Source of the DNA: an uncultured Sphingobacteriaceae bacterium
GTDB taxonomy: Bacteria > Bacteroidota > Bacteroidia > Sphingobacteriales > Sphingobacteriaceae
Reading direction: 5' to 3'
Assembly: GCA_946480915.1 (NCBI GenBank)
Contig: CAMLLO010000001.1
Location: forward strand, 124,001 to 188,000
DNA length: 64,000 nucleotides
Of this stretch, positions 9,301 to 17,545 are shown piece after piece. The notes beneath the pieces are model-generated. The model was not told the DNA's origin and did not search any database. It saw nothing but the letters and a program-made list of their open reading frames with translations. Position 1 is the stretch's first letter; each line of letters opens with the position of its first letter. The position numbers and the translations under genes were made by a program.

Positions 9301-10194
9301 GCTGCGGCGCCTGTTAGTCAGCTCTTAACGGTTGTGCCGGATACTATTCCCCCAACAGTTCCTGGAGATTTAGCTGCAACGGCTACAGATTCAACAGCTA
9401 CCTTGAACTGGACAGCTTCGACAGATTTTATCGGTGTAACCGGATATAAGATCTATAAAGATGGCGTATTAGCCGGTACAAGCACCACAACAAGCTTTAC
9501 AGTGACTGGCTTGAGTTCATCTGTTACGTATGCCTTTACAGTTGTTGCCACAGATAATGCAGGCAATGTTTCAGATCCGGCAAGTATTTCGGTAACCACT
9601 CCGGATACTCAGGCACCCAGTGTTCCTCAGAATCTTGCTGCCAATAAAACCACGGCACATCAGGTAAGTTTAAGCTGGACAGCTTCAACAGATAATGTTG
9701 GAGTAATTGGCTATAACGTTTATCAAAATGGCATTCAGTTGAATACCTCACTTATCACCGGTACGACTTATGTAGCAGAACGCCCAATCGGCTATAACCT
9801 GTATGAGTTTACGGTAAAAGCGGTCGATGCTGCTGGAAATAGTTCAGCGGCAAGCAATGCAGCACGGGTGCAAAACGGTCAGGCTGGTGACAAGGCCAGA
9901 GTTTTAAGTACAGCAAATGTGACTGCAATTGATTTAGCTTCCACTACAGAGTCGATGAGTGTTTACCCGAATCCATCCAATGGTAATTTTAAGGTGAGCC
10001 TAAACAGCACAGAGAATGGAAAAGTTTCCATATCGGTTTACAATGTAAATGGTGCATTGGTAAAATCAATCAATGATATCAAAACCGGAGTTTATGAGAA
10101 AGAAATTAAGCTTCAGGGGATACCTGCCGGCATCTATTACATCAAAGTCAATCTGGGTAAAGCTACCAGTAATCATGCTTTTGTCGTGAATTAG
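6343..10194 (+). CDS. Secreted pectate lyase (PL1-type) with FN3, LamG and Ig-like modules and T9SS sorting domain
   Basis: A 1283-residue extracellular enzyme. A signal peptide ends near the AVSQ segment (residue 29); the start could also be the in-frame ATG at 6364. Residues about 30-420 form a right-handed beta-helix lyase of the PL1 pectate-lyase type: the N-terminal AFPDAQGFGRFA, the GSFRDAV segment, and a DHMSVTWGMDE region with acidic metal-binding residues. A short calcium-binding-like DTDKDGMPD motif follows (about 422-430). Next come a fibronectin-III-like domain (475-570), a second FN3-like repeat (575-670), a LamG/concanavalin-like domain (680-920), an Ig-like segment, two FN3 repeats (1005-1180) and a C-terminal type IX secretion domain (about 1200-1283) beginning MSVYPNPSNG. 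Its C-terminal 290 residues are nearly the same as those of the next gene. It probably cleaves homogalacturonan by beta-elimination at or outside the cell surface. Confidence 0.85.
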   Translation: MEISTLNMKRNLLLLMAILCLGFQTAVSQTLAFPDAQGFGRFAMGARAAATREVYIVSNLNDSGAGSFRDAVSKPGRIVVFTVGGIVRLVSDIVVSPNVTIAAQTAPGDGIVFFNKRVTFTGADNTICRYLRVRLGATNNSGNDASGLAHGSNIIFDHMSVTWGMDENFSINWDSKGSAPDNITIQNSIIGQALHRENHSAGGLIQTPDGGKVSLIQNLYISNKTRNPKVKGVNEFVNNVVYNWGNGNRLGDNLDYGWSGDAYIMGGSSGVSEVNIINNYFVGGPLTPPSKTTPFSRGTGTFNVYGSGNFFDNNRDGVLDGSEVPFDSIGYPGISGDAFKTQPFAYPAANPALSALDAYQYIINNGGSNYPRRDPVDALMIDEVVSRGTKGYYVYRESDLPLSNGGLGDVFNAPAPSDTDKDGMPDVWEDSNGLNKNDKTDAVAFSSTSPEYLNIEVYVNSLTSTIPPAFVKPPSSVTLTATSQDTPLPNSTVVVKWKDNSDDEVNFVLERSADGTSFTDIAHPAADAVSYTDNSGLLPNKTYYYRLKAVSSTDVSAYSVVASVLTPQITSAPSVPANPSPANGYQYASLTSGKLTLKWTGSSNTVTYSIYLGTDTASLVKQADIAYAAAPSYQVSNLAYNTTYFWRIDAVNSKGTTTGTPWSFKTERIIPTGIVGYYAFDETAEEGNKVIDSTAYANTGFLGIDGDNSSVRVTGKLKNGLDFATADPSIYVVNIPNKDQLFLDKSSFSISFWMKAPAALLPPDNNTSSYLLCKGSITRNATTGATGKRMDIEFKNKQFRFALDDDNDAGGGGKDELSTDGTPFFTNSWVHVVVIRDVAAKKMLLYRNGSLVKTISIAKSNSGIGEASALVLGNIGELEFLASTNKPAPYKGMLDEVRIYNYVLPASEVTALSSVKNTQTITFNSLPAKVLGQPDFGVSATASSGLAVSFNSSDTSVATISNGIVHIAGVGSTTITASQNGNSMYNAAAPVSQLLTVVPDTIPPTVPGDLAATATDSTATLNWTASTDFIGVTGYKIYKDGVLAGTSTTTSFTVTGLSSSVTYAFTVVATDNAGNVSDPASISVTTPDTQAPSVPQNLAANKTTAHQVSLSWTASTDNVGVIGYNVYQNGIQLNTSLITGTTYVAERPIGYNLYEFTVKAVDAAGNSSAASNAARVQNGQAGDKARVLSTANVTAIDLASTTESMSVYPNPSNGNFKVSLNSTENGKVSISVYNVNGALVKSINDIKTGVYEKEIKLQGIPAGIYYIKVNLGKATSNHAFVVN
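9637..10061 (+). repeat. 425-bp perfect direct repeat, copy 1
   Basis: By direct reading, these 425 bases match 13671-14095 without a mismatch (offset 4034). They encode the last FN3 repeat and the start of the T9SS sorting domain of the PL1 enzyme. Confidence 0.95.
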
Positions 10195-10496
10195 TCCCTT
10201 TTTTAATTCTTTTAAGTTAAAAATAAGTTGCTCATTATGAGTGACTTATTTTTTTTGATCTACTTTTTTTAACTTAAATGTAGGCTAAGCAGGATGGCTC
10301 AGGATGATAAATTGTCAGTATAACAATAAATTTACAAAGCTATTTAATGATACCCCATATCATTAGACCTAACCCAATTATATGAGTATGCTTTATCTTA
10401 TTGGACAAGTATATTATTTAGTATCAGCTCATCTGGCTTTTTGTCTGAGCAATTGCGCTGTGTCCCTCTCGCTTAACAACCAATCAATTAAATTAT
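10195..10496 (+). other. Spacer between the two lyase genes
   Basis: A 302-bp spacer. It holds the hairpin terminator of the PL1 gene at its start and otherwise AT-rich sequence leading to the PL4 start. I see no gene or recognisable operator in the rest. Confidence 0.6.
10219..10256 (+). terminator. Hairpin terminator after the PL1 gene
   Basis: Stem of AAAAATAAGT (10219-10228) with ACTTATTTTT (10244-10253), with a further inner CTCA/TGAG pairing, ending in a T tract. It lies 24 bases after the stop codon. Confidence 0.8.
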
Positions 10497-13400
10497 ATGA
10501 ATACACTTTTACTCAAAACATCAAGGCTACCAAAACCCTCTTGGGCTCTGGTAATGCCATTTTTATTCACGCTCCTTTTGAGCTTATGCCTGGAACGGGC
10601 TTCAGCCCAGGTTACTTACTGGGTAGGCGGGGTGAGCACAGATTATTTCAACAAGAATAACTGGAGCGACAATACCATCAATTTTTCTTCGCTAGGTACC
10701 AGAACGCTCATAGTAGGAGCAGGAAATCCGTACGAGTGCATTCATGTCGGGGGTAACGCTTCAAATACTAACTATCGTGCTAACTATTTTAATACGACTC
10801 GTCAGGCCAAGTTGACGGTTAAAGGGGCTTTATACTCCTGGAACAGCGATAGCTTAAACGGAAATATTACTGTAAGCTCACCCGCTGATTTTAACCTTAG
10901 GAGCGCTGTCACAGTTGGCAGGAACGGACAGGCTAATTTAAATATCACCGGCGGTAAAATAAGCAGTCGTTTAGCATTTTCTCTTGCGAGTGGCTCTGCC
11001 GGAAGCAATGCTACTGTGATGGTAAGCGGAGGTTCTTTAAATGCAGGAACAGATTTAAACGTAGCTAATGGCGCAAGTTTAACCGCTAGTTTGAAAATTA
11101 CAGGCGGCGCTGTTAATGTACCGGGAAATTTAAATATCGGTGCCGGTGGAAGCGTGTTTATTAGTGGCATCGGATTGCTGAAGCTTAATGGAGATAAAAG
11201 AACCGCCATTAACAATTATATAGCCGGTGGAAAAATAACCTGTACTGCCGGAAAAACGCTGGCTGTTAACTATGATGGCTCGGCTACCTCAGTTAGCATC
11301 CCACAAAATCCGAACGGTTTACTTACGGAATATCCTGAGTACATCATTCTAAAAAACGAGTATCTGGAAGCTCGGATTGAAAAATGGACAAGTAACATCA
11401 CTTCTTTAAAAGTAAATGGCGTGGAAACACTAAATACCGCAGGTGCTTCAAGAAAGGGGACTTATTACGATTTTACTACCTCAAAAGGCTTTGAAACTAT
11501 TTTCGGTGCAACATTTTCAGTTAAAACAGAAGAGGACGATATCGTAGACGTATCGTTTAAAAGACCTTTCACTCCAGGTTCAAATGTTACTCCCTGCGAT
11601 GCTGACATTCATTATGTATTGAAAAGAGGCGATACAGGGATTTACACTTACTCCATATTAGAACATAAAGCAGAGTATCCAACGTTTGATATGGGCTCCT
11701 GGAGACAGGTGATGTGGATTGCATCCGATCCGAAAAATACAAATAACTATTTGGCAGAAAAGATCTATGTCGATTCTATCAGGAACTGGCAAATGCCTTC
11801 ATTGTATGATTTTTCTCAGGCATCGCCGACAGGTATCCAAGAAATTGTGAAATTAAACACTGGGGTTCAGGCCGGAACCTATGATGGAAAATACGAATAT
11901 GCTACCCCATCTTTCTGGCAGGATCTGGTTTACGGACACGCCAGCGATGTTAATAATATTGGCAGCTGGTTTGTGTATGGAAGTCCTGAGTTTTTTAATG
12001 AAGGTCCAACCTATCATGAGTTAAATGCGGCAGCAGGAATCATTCATTCATGTATGAATGGAGTGCATTATAATGCGCAGGGTATGACGGTAGACCAGGG
12101 TGAGTACTGGACTAAAATTTATGGACCGTACTTAATTTACACATCAACAAAAGCAACAGGTGATTTAAACTGGGCGGATGCAAAAGCACGTGTAGAGAAG
12201 GAAAAAGCCGAGTGGCCATATTCCTGGCTTACAAATACAGCTCAGTATCCATTGAAGGAACAAAGAGGCAGTGTTAGTGGAAAGTTCATTATTAACGATC
12301 CATTTAAACCAGAAGTTAAAGGACAGAATGCCTGGGTAGGGGTTACCATTCTCAGTAATCCTGCAAACCAATGGCAACAGGAATCAAAAAATTACCAGTA
12401 TTGGGTGAAAACAGATGCTGAAGGTAATTTTACTATACCGAACGTTCGCCCAGGAACTTATTCGTTTTTTGGCTATAGCGATGGTGTTACAGGCGACTAC
12501 TCTCAGCAAAATGTAACCGTTACCGAGGGTGGTGTTACAAACCTTGGCAATGTAACCTGGAATATCGCCAGAAATAATGGTAGCCTCGTGTTTGAAATTG
12601 GTGTGCCTAATAGAACAGCCGATGAATTTAAATTTGGCCACAGGGAATATATGGAGGGATTTGCGTACAACAAGTTTGCAGATAACTTCAGTAATATCAT
12701 TGAATACAATGTCGCAGATAAAAATTGGGGCAGCGCACTGCCATACGCTCATTCACCCTACATCGCTTCGGATGGTAAGCTGTCGCAATGGAAATGGCGC
12801 CTGAATTTTATACTCCCTCCTAACACGCCTTTAACAGGAAACGCTACACTTAATATTGCCTATGCCAGCGCTGATCATGCTCAACAATGGATTTATGTGA
12901 ACGGCGAAAGTAAACTTTTTAGTTATTTCTATCCGGAAAATGGAGGTGGAAATGCCCTTCTTCGCCAGGCAAACTATGCGAAGTATTCTACCAAATCTAT
13001 TACAATACCGATGAGCAGGTTAAAGATTGGCGAGAATACTATCACCTTATTGATGCCATCAACTTCCTACATCGGTAATCACATTATGTATGATTATATA
13101 AGTTTGGAGGCTAACATACCTACAAAAGAACAGTCCATCACTTTCCCCGCTATCGCCGAGAAAGTTCTAGGCGAGGGGGATCTTGATTCTTTGGCCTCGG
13201 CTTCATCAGGCTTAGCTGTTTCATATAGTAGTTCTGATACCAGTGTAGCTGTTGTAATGGGCGACAAGATTAAAATTGTGGGTGTTGGTACAAGTACAAT
13301 TACGGCTTCCCAGTCAGGAAATGCTGAGTACTTGCCTGCGGCACCTGTGAGCCAGCTCTTAACGGTAGTTCCAGATACTATTCCCCCAACAGTTCCTGGC

Positions 13401-14228
13401 GATCTAGTTGCAACCGCAACAGATTCAACAGCGACACTAAACTGGACAGCCTCAACAGATTTTATCGGTGTAACCGGATATAAGATCTATAAAGACGGCA
13501 CACTAGCAGGTACAAGTACAGCAACAAGCTTTACAGTAACTGGCTTAAGTTCATCTGTAACCTATGCCTTTACCGTTGTTGCCACGGATAATGCAGGCAA
13601 TACTTCAGATCCTGCAAATGTTTCTGTAACTACTCCGGATACTCAGGCACCTAGTGTTCCTCAGAATCTGGCTGCCAATAAAACCACGGCACATCAGGTA
13701 AGTTTAAGCTGGACAGCTTCAACAGATAATGTTGGAGTAATTGGCTATAACGTTTATCAAAATGGCATTCAGTTGAATACCTCACTTATCACCGGTACGA
13801 CTTATGTAGCAGAACGCCCAATCGGCTATAACCTGTATGAGTTTACGGTAAAAGCGGTCGATGCTGCTGGAAATAGTTCAGCGGCAAGCAATGCAGCACG
13901 GGTGCAAAACGGTCAGGCTGGTGACAAGGCCAGAGTTTTAAGTACAGCAAATGTGACTGCAATTGATTTAGCTTCCACTACAGAGTCGATGAGTGTTTAC
14001 CCGAATCCATCCAATGGTAATTTTAAGGTGAGCCTAAACAGCACAGAGAATGGAAAAGTTTCCATATCGGTTTACAATGTAAATGGTGCATTGGTGAAAT
14101 CAATCAATGATATCAAAACCGGAGCTTATGAGAAAGAAATTAAGCTTCAGGGATCGCCGGCGGGCACTTACGTGATTCGTATTAGCTTGAATGGTTTCGT
14201 TCAGTCGAAAACGATTATAATTCAATAA
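10497..14228 (+). CDS. Secreted rhamnogalacturonan lyase (PL4-type) with N-terminal repeat module and T9SS sorting domain
   Basis: A 1243-residue extracellular protein that probably cleaves the rhamnogalacturonan-I backbone by beta-elimination. A hydrophobic signal segment ends near residue 37. Residues about 38-270 form a Gly/Asn/Thr-rich module with beta-helix-like repeats (LNITGGK, VMVSGGS, LKITGGA, LNIGAGG). Residues about 280-580 resemble the PL4 catalytic domain, beginning YIILKNEYLEARI and including WRQVMWIASD. Next come the PL4 companion domains: an FN3-like domain (about 585-695, RGSVSGKF... NVRPGTYSFFGY) and a carbohydrate-binding-like domain (about 700-870). Then follow an Ig-like segment, two FN3 repeats and a type IX secretion domain near residues 1160-1243. 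The last part is nearly identical to the preceding lyase. It converges on uxuA across a strong two-way terminator. Confidence 0.85.
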   Translation: MNTLLLKTSRLPKPSWALVMPFLFTLLLSLCLERASAQVTYWVGGVSTDYFNKNNWSDNTINFSSLGTRTLIVGAGNPYECIHVGGNASNTNYRANYFNTTRQAKLTVKGALYSWNSDSLNGNITVSSPADFNLRSAVTVGRNGQANLNITGGKISSRLAFSLASGSAGSNATVMVSGGSLNAGTDLNVANGASLTASLKITGGAVNVPGNLNIGAGGSVFISGIGLLKLNGDKRTAINNYIAGGKITCTAGKTLAVNYDGSATSVSIPQNPNGLLTEYPEYIILKNEYLEARIEKWTSNITSLKVNGVETLNTAGASRKGTYYDFTTSKGFETIFGATFSVKTEEDDIVDVSFKRPFTPGSNVTPCDADIHYVLKRGDTGIYTYSILEHKAEYPTFDMGSWRQVMWIASDPKNTNNYLAEKIYVDSIRNWQMPSLYDFSQASPTGIQEIVKLNTGVQAGTYDGKYEYATPSFWQDLVYGHASDVNNIGSWFVYGSPEFFNEGPTYHELNAAAGIIHSCMNGVHYNAQGMTVDQGEYWTKIYGPYLIYTSTKATGDLNWADAKARVEKEKAEWPYSWLTNTAQYPLKEQRGSVSGKFIINDPFKPEVKGQNAWVGVTILSNPANQWQQESKNYQYWVKTDAEGNFTIPNVRPGTYSFFGYSDGVTGDYSQQNVTVTEGGVTNLGNVTWNIARNNGSLVFEIGVPNRTADEFKFGHREYMEGFAYNKFADNFSNIIEYNVADKNWGSALPYAHSPYIASDGKLSQWKWRLNFILPPNTPLTGNATLNIAYASADHAQQWIYVNGESKLFSYFYPENGGGNALLRQANYAKYSTKSITIPMSRLKIGENTITLLMPSTSYIGNHIMYDYISLEANIPTKEQSITFPAIAEKVLGEGDLDSLASASSGLAVSYSSSDTSVAVVMGDKIKIVGVGTSTITASQSGNAEYLPAAPVSQLLTVVPDTIPPTVPGDLVATATDSTATLNWTASTDFIGVTGYKIYKDGTLAGTSTATSFTVTGLSSSVTYAFTVVATDNAGNTSDPANVSVTTPDTQAPSVPQNLAANKTTAHQVSLSWTASTDNVGVIGYNVYQNGIQLNTSLITGTTYVAERPIGYNLYEFTVKAVDAAGNSSAASNAARVQNGQAGDKARVLSTANVTAIDLASTTESMSVYPNPSNGNFKVSLNSTENGKVSISVYNVNGALVKSINDIKTGAYEKEIKLQGSPAGTYVIRISLNGFVQSKTIIIQ
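13671..14095 (+). repeat. 425-bp perfect direct repeat, copy 2
   Basis: Second copy of the 425-bp block at 9637-10061, inside the C-terminal module of the PL4 enzyme. The flanking FN3 sequence (about 13374-13670) is similar in protein but carries many synonymous differences, so identity rises sharply at the block. Confidence 0.95.
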
Positions 14229-14249
14229 GTTTTAAATCCGAATTAAACA

Positions 14250-14285
14250 AAAAATGGCCGGTTCGAATTCGAACCGGCCATTTTT
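14250..14285. terminator. Bidirectional terminator, 36-bp perfect palindrome
   Basis: Perfect inverted repeat centred at 14267/14268, with A tract on the left and T tract on the right, between the converging PL4 and uxuA genes. It can serve as a factor-independent terminator in both directions. Confidence 0.95.
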
Positions 14286-14302
14286 ATTTATAAACTTTCG
14301 GG

Positions 14303-15466
14303 CTATAAGGATTTTGCAATCCCCATTTCCAGCCCTCGTAACTCCGCTAGCCCGCGTAAGCGACCAATTGCAGAATACCCTGGGTAAGTAGTTTTTTTCA
14401 AATCATCCAGCATCTGGTGGCCGTGATCTGGCCTCATCGGGATGGAGACATTTCTTCTACGCATTAGTAGTACAGCTTCTTTCATCACCTCATACATGTT
14501 AGCATCACCTTCAAGATGGTTGGCTTCGTAGAAATTTCCTTCTTCATCGCGTTGCGTGCTGCGCAGGTGTAAAAAATGAACATGATCGCCAAGACGTTTG
14601 AGCATTGCAGGCAGATCATTATCGGGTCGTGCTCCAAATGAGCCGGTGCAAAAACATAATCCATTAGCGGGTGAAGGTGCTGCCGTAAGTAATTCAACAG
14701 CATCCTGTTCCGTACTCACAATCCGTGGCAGGCCCAGGATTGGATAAGGCGGATCGTCCGGATGAATGGCCAACTTAACTCCTTCGGCTTCAGCTACCGG
14801 AACAACCTCTTTCAGAAAGTAAAAAAGATGTTCTTTTAACTTTATTGCATCGATGCCTTTATAGGTATCAAGCGCTGTTAATATTTGATCAATGGTAAAG
14901 GCTTCTTCACTACCCGGCAAGCCCAGAAGGGCGGTTTTAAACAGCGCTTCTTTTTCATTCCCAGACATTTCATCAAAACGTTTTTTGGCTTTAGCGAATT
15001 CTTCAGGAGTGTAATCTTCCTCAGCCCCCGGTCTTTTCAAGAGGAAAAGATCAAATGCCATAAAGGCTGCTTTTTCGAAACGCAGCGCTTTGCTTCCATC
15101 GGGCATTTCGGATTCTAAATTCGTACGCATCCAATCCAGAATCGGCATAAAGTTATAGGTAATAACTTTCAGGCCGCAGGCCGCTACGTTTCGTATGCTG
15201 GTTTTATATTTTTCAATATAATCGAGGTAATTGCCGGAATGCTTTTTAATATCCTCATGTACGGGTAAACTTTCAATTACCGACCAGGTTAATCCAGCCT
15301 TTTCAACCTCGTTAATACGTTTTTTTATTTCCTCTACCGTCCAGACGTCGCCTACAGGAATATGGTGAAGGGCCGTTACAACTCCCGTACAGCCGGCTTG
15401 TTTGATATCTGATAAACTAACCGGATCGTTAGGACCGAACCAGCGCATTGTTTGTTCTAAATGCAT
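14303..15466 (-). CDS. uxuA: D-mannonate dehydratase
   Basis: Dehydrates D-mannonate to 2-keto-3-deoxygluconate, feeding KDG kinase and KDPG aldolase. The 387-residue protein is of UxuA length and opens with [12 protein letters not shown], followed by [10 protein letters not shown], both typical of the family. Metal-binding motifs seen are [11 protein letters not shown] (His, Asp), [16 protein letters not shown] and MRPDHGHQM (Asp, His). It is the last gene of a minus-strand operon LacI-SDR-uxuA, 23 bp after the SDR gene. Glucuronate isomerase (UxaC), which would be needed upstream, is not in the window. Confidence 0.95.
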   Translation of the reverse strand: MHLEQTMRWFGPNDPVSLSDIKQAGCTGVVTALHHIPVGDVWTVEEIKKRINEVEKAGLTWSVIESLPVHEDIKKHSGNYLDYIEKYKTSIRNVAACGLKVITYNFMPILDWMRTNLESEMPDGSKALRFEKAAFMAFDLFLLKRPGAEEDYTPEEFAKAKKRFDEMSGNEKEALFKTALLGLPGSEEAFTIDQILTALDTYKGIDAIKLKEHLFYFLKEVVPVAEAEGVKLAIHPDDPPYPILGLPRIVSTEQDAVELLTAAPSPANGLCFCTGSFGARPDNDLPAMLKRLGDHVHFLHLRSTQRDEEGNFYEANHLEGDANMYEVMKEAVLLMRRRNVSIPMRPDHGHQMLDDLKKTTYPGYSAIGRLRGLAELRGLEMGIAKSL

Positions 15467-15489
15467 CTTCTTATGATAATTGCTTTGAC

Positions 15490-16248
15490 TTAAAATCCAA
15501 TTGAATTTCCACCGTCCACCGGCAAAATTACTCCGGTAATATACTTTGCCGCATCTGAAGCAAGGAAAACAGCTGTGGTGCCAATGTCCGCGGGTTCGCC
15601 TAAATATCCCATAGGTGTACGCGACATAACTTTTTGTTTCCTTTCGGGATCATTGTTTAGTGCCTTAGCCGACATGTCTGTCGCAATAAAACCCGGAGCT
15701 ATCGAATTTACCCTGATTCCTTTTGGTGATAGTTCCACCGCCATTGCCCTGGTCATTCCATCTAAAGCTGATTTTGAAGCGGTATAGGCAATGACTTTCG
15801 GAATACCGTACTGAGAAGCCATTGAGCTTATATTTATAATAGATCCTTTGCCTTTTGGGATCATAGATTTTACTACCTCGCGAGAGATGGCAAAAATAGA
15901 TATCAGATTGGTTTGGATAATACTCATGAAATCTTCGTCACTTACATCGCAGAATTCTTTTTTCATATTGATTCCGGCATTGTTAACCAGGATATCGATT
16001 TTCCCCAGACGGTTTGTGATATCTTTTATTAATTCCGGTATCTGTTTCAGGTTGCCTAAATCAAAGGAGATTGTCTCGCAAAGATCTCCTAAATTACTCT
16101 TGGCAGTTTGCAGTTTTTCTTTATCCCGACCGATAATAACGGTGTAGATATTATTCTTTACAAATTCCTGTGCAATGGCATATCCTATACCCGAAGCTCC
16201 GCCGGTTACAATTGCTATTTGATTTTCTTGTTGAATGGGTTCTTTCAT
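15490..16248 (-). CDS. SDR-family oxidoreductase, probable D-mannonate oxidoreductase (fructuronate reductase)
   Basis: Classical short-chain dehydrogenase of 252 residues with the cofactor motif TGGASGIG (15-22), NNAG (about 90-93), an active-site Ser near ISSMAS and the YTASK catalytic Tyr/Lys, ending with DGG as in the gluconate/KduD-like branch. No canonical UxuB (polyol-dehydrogenase family) is visible in the window. Because this gene lies between the LacI regulator and uxuA with 53-bp and 23-bp spacing, I infer that it interconverts fructuronate and mannonate. KduD-type (2-deoxygluconate 3-dehydrogenase) or gluconate 5-dehydrogenase activity is the main alternative, and would also suit pectin breakdown products. 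Confidence 0.8.
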   Translation of the reverse strand: MKEPIQQENQIAIVTGGASGIGYAIAQEFVKNNIYTVIIGRDKEKLQTAKSNLGDLCETISFDLGNLKQIPELIKDITNRLGKIDILVNNAGINMKKEFCDVSDEDFMSIIQTNLISIFAISREVVKSMIPKGKGSIINISSMASQYGIPKVIAYTASKSALDGMTRAMAVELSPKGIRVNSIAPGFIATDMSAKALNNDPERKQKVMSRTPMGYLGEPADIGTTAVFLASDAAKYITGVILPVDGGNSIGF

Positions 16249-16301
16249 CTATGTATTCTTATTCGTTTTTTCTTAAAAAATTGCGTTGATTGTGCCGATG
16301 A

Positions 16302-17342
16302 TCAGGATGGCCCTATCTTGTTCTTTAACGAAGAGGGTCGGACAATAAGCTGGTGATTTAACAAATGTGTATGGCCGGGGATCAGTTCCTGATTATTAGT
16401 TAAATGTTCGATCAGGATTTTTGCAGACAATTCTCCCATTTCCTCGCCCTGATAATTCACGGTAGTTAAGTTAGGTTCAATTACTCCGCAAATGGAATCA
16501 TTGTTAAATCCAGCGAAAGCAATATCTTCAGGAATTTTGATGCCCTGCTTTTTTAATTCCTGCATGCAGGCAACCGCGCAGTTGTCATTGGCAACAAATA
16601 CGGCATCCGGTTTTTGTTCCATACTTAATATCTTTACAGCCGCATCCGTTCCTTCGGTCGCACTTAGATTATTTACTATCAATAAATCATCAGTAAATGG
16701 AATATTAAATTCTTCCAGGGCTTCTTTATATCCTTTAAACCTGTCGGCATAAACGTTTTTAGACAGATTGCCAGAAATGTGCATCACTCTTTTCGCACCC
16801 TCTTGAATTAAATGTTTAGTAAGTTCATAACCTGCCTTGTAGTTATCGATAACAACGTTCGGACATTTTTTATGTTTAAATACGCGGTCAAAGAAAATTA
16901 CAGGAATCCCTTTTTTGATGAATTGCTCGAAGTGATCTGTGTTTTTCGTATCATATGCTAAGGAAACCAATAATCCATCGACTCTGTTGTTGAACATAGT
17001 TGATGAACTTTCAATCTCTTTCCTGGCAGTTTCAAGTGATTGACTTATTATGAGATTATAACCCGCGTTGTTGACAATCTTCTCCATCCCCGCAATAACG
17101 TCCGACATGAAACTGCTGTTTAATCTGGGTACAATTACTCCAATGGTATTGGTCTTTTGAAGTCGTAAATTACTTGCTAAAGAATTAGCGCGATAGCCCA
17201 TTTCTGTTGCGGCATCGAAAATCCTTTTTTTCGTGGTTTTGCTGATGGCAGGATGATCTTTTAACCCGCGACTTACTGTTGCGGTAGAAATGTTTAACGA
17301 CTTAGCAATATCATAAATGGTAATTTCTTTCTCAGGACTCAT
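16302..17342 (-). CDS. LacI-family transcriptional regulator of the uxuA operon
   Basis: A 346-residue regulator. Residues 6-60 form the LacI helix-turn-helix (IYDIAKSLNISTATVSRGL) with the hinge region, and residues about 62-340 form the periplasmic-binding-protein-like sensor domain (TIGVIVPRLNSSFMSDVI, DGLLVSLA, PVIFFDRV, DAVFVANDN). It heads an operon with the SDR and uxuA. A 16-bp palindrome with the LacI central CG lies 60 bp upstream of its start, suggesting autoregulation. The inducer is probably a hexuronate or a derived acid such as KDG; this is inferred from the operon only. Confidence 0.92.
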   Translation of the reverse strand: MSPEKEITIYDIAKSLNISTATVSRGLKDHPAISKTTKKRIFDAATEMGYRANSLASNLRLQKTNTIGVIVPRLNSSFMSDVIAGMEKIVNNAGYNLIISQSLETARKEIESSSTMFNNRVDGLLVSLAYDTKNTDHFEQFIKKGIPVIFFDRVFKHKKCPNVVIDNYKAGYELTKHLIQEGAKRVMHISGNLSKNVYADRFKGYKEALEEFNIPFTDDLLIVNNLSATEGTDAAVKILSMEQKPDAVFVANDNCAVACMQELKKQGIKIPEDIAFAGFNNDSICGVIEPNLTTVNYQGEEMGELSAKILIEHLTNNQELIPGHTHLLNHQLIVRPSSLKNKIGPS

Positions 17343-17402
17343 TCAATAGTACTGTTTTTAATTCGGGAACAGAAAAATCTAAGATATAAAAAAGTGAATA
17401 AA

Positions 17403-17418
17403 ATGCAATCGGTTGCAT
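17403..17418. promoter_or_regulatory. LacI-type operator palindrome upstream of lacI-SDR-uxuA
   Basis: ATGCAATCGGTTGCAT: arms ATGCAA/TTGCAT are perfect reverse complements around a TCGG centre, as in LacI-family operators. It is placed for autoregulation of the minus-strand operon starting at 17342. Confidence 0.65.
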
Positions 17419-17545
17419 AGTATTTAATAAATAGAAAAGCTTTGTTATTGGAGGTTAAAAAAAGGTTGGATTTAGAAGTAAGGCGCTGTTCAATTCTTAA
17501 TGTTGGTGGCTTCGTCTTGGGGGTAGATTGAACAAAGGGGCTTAA

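Noticed and set aside
10382..10660. Frame of 92 codons before and across the start of the PL4 gene
   Set aside because: Its last two thirds overlap the PL4 signal peptide region in another frame, and its protein has no recognisable features.
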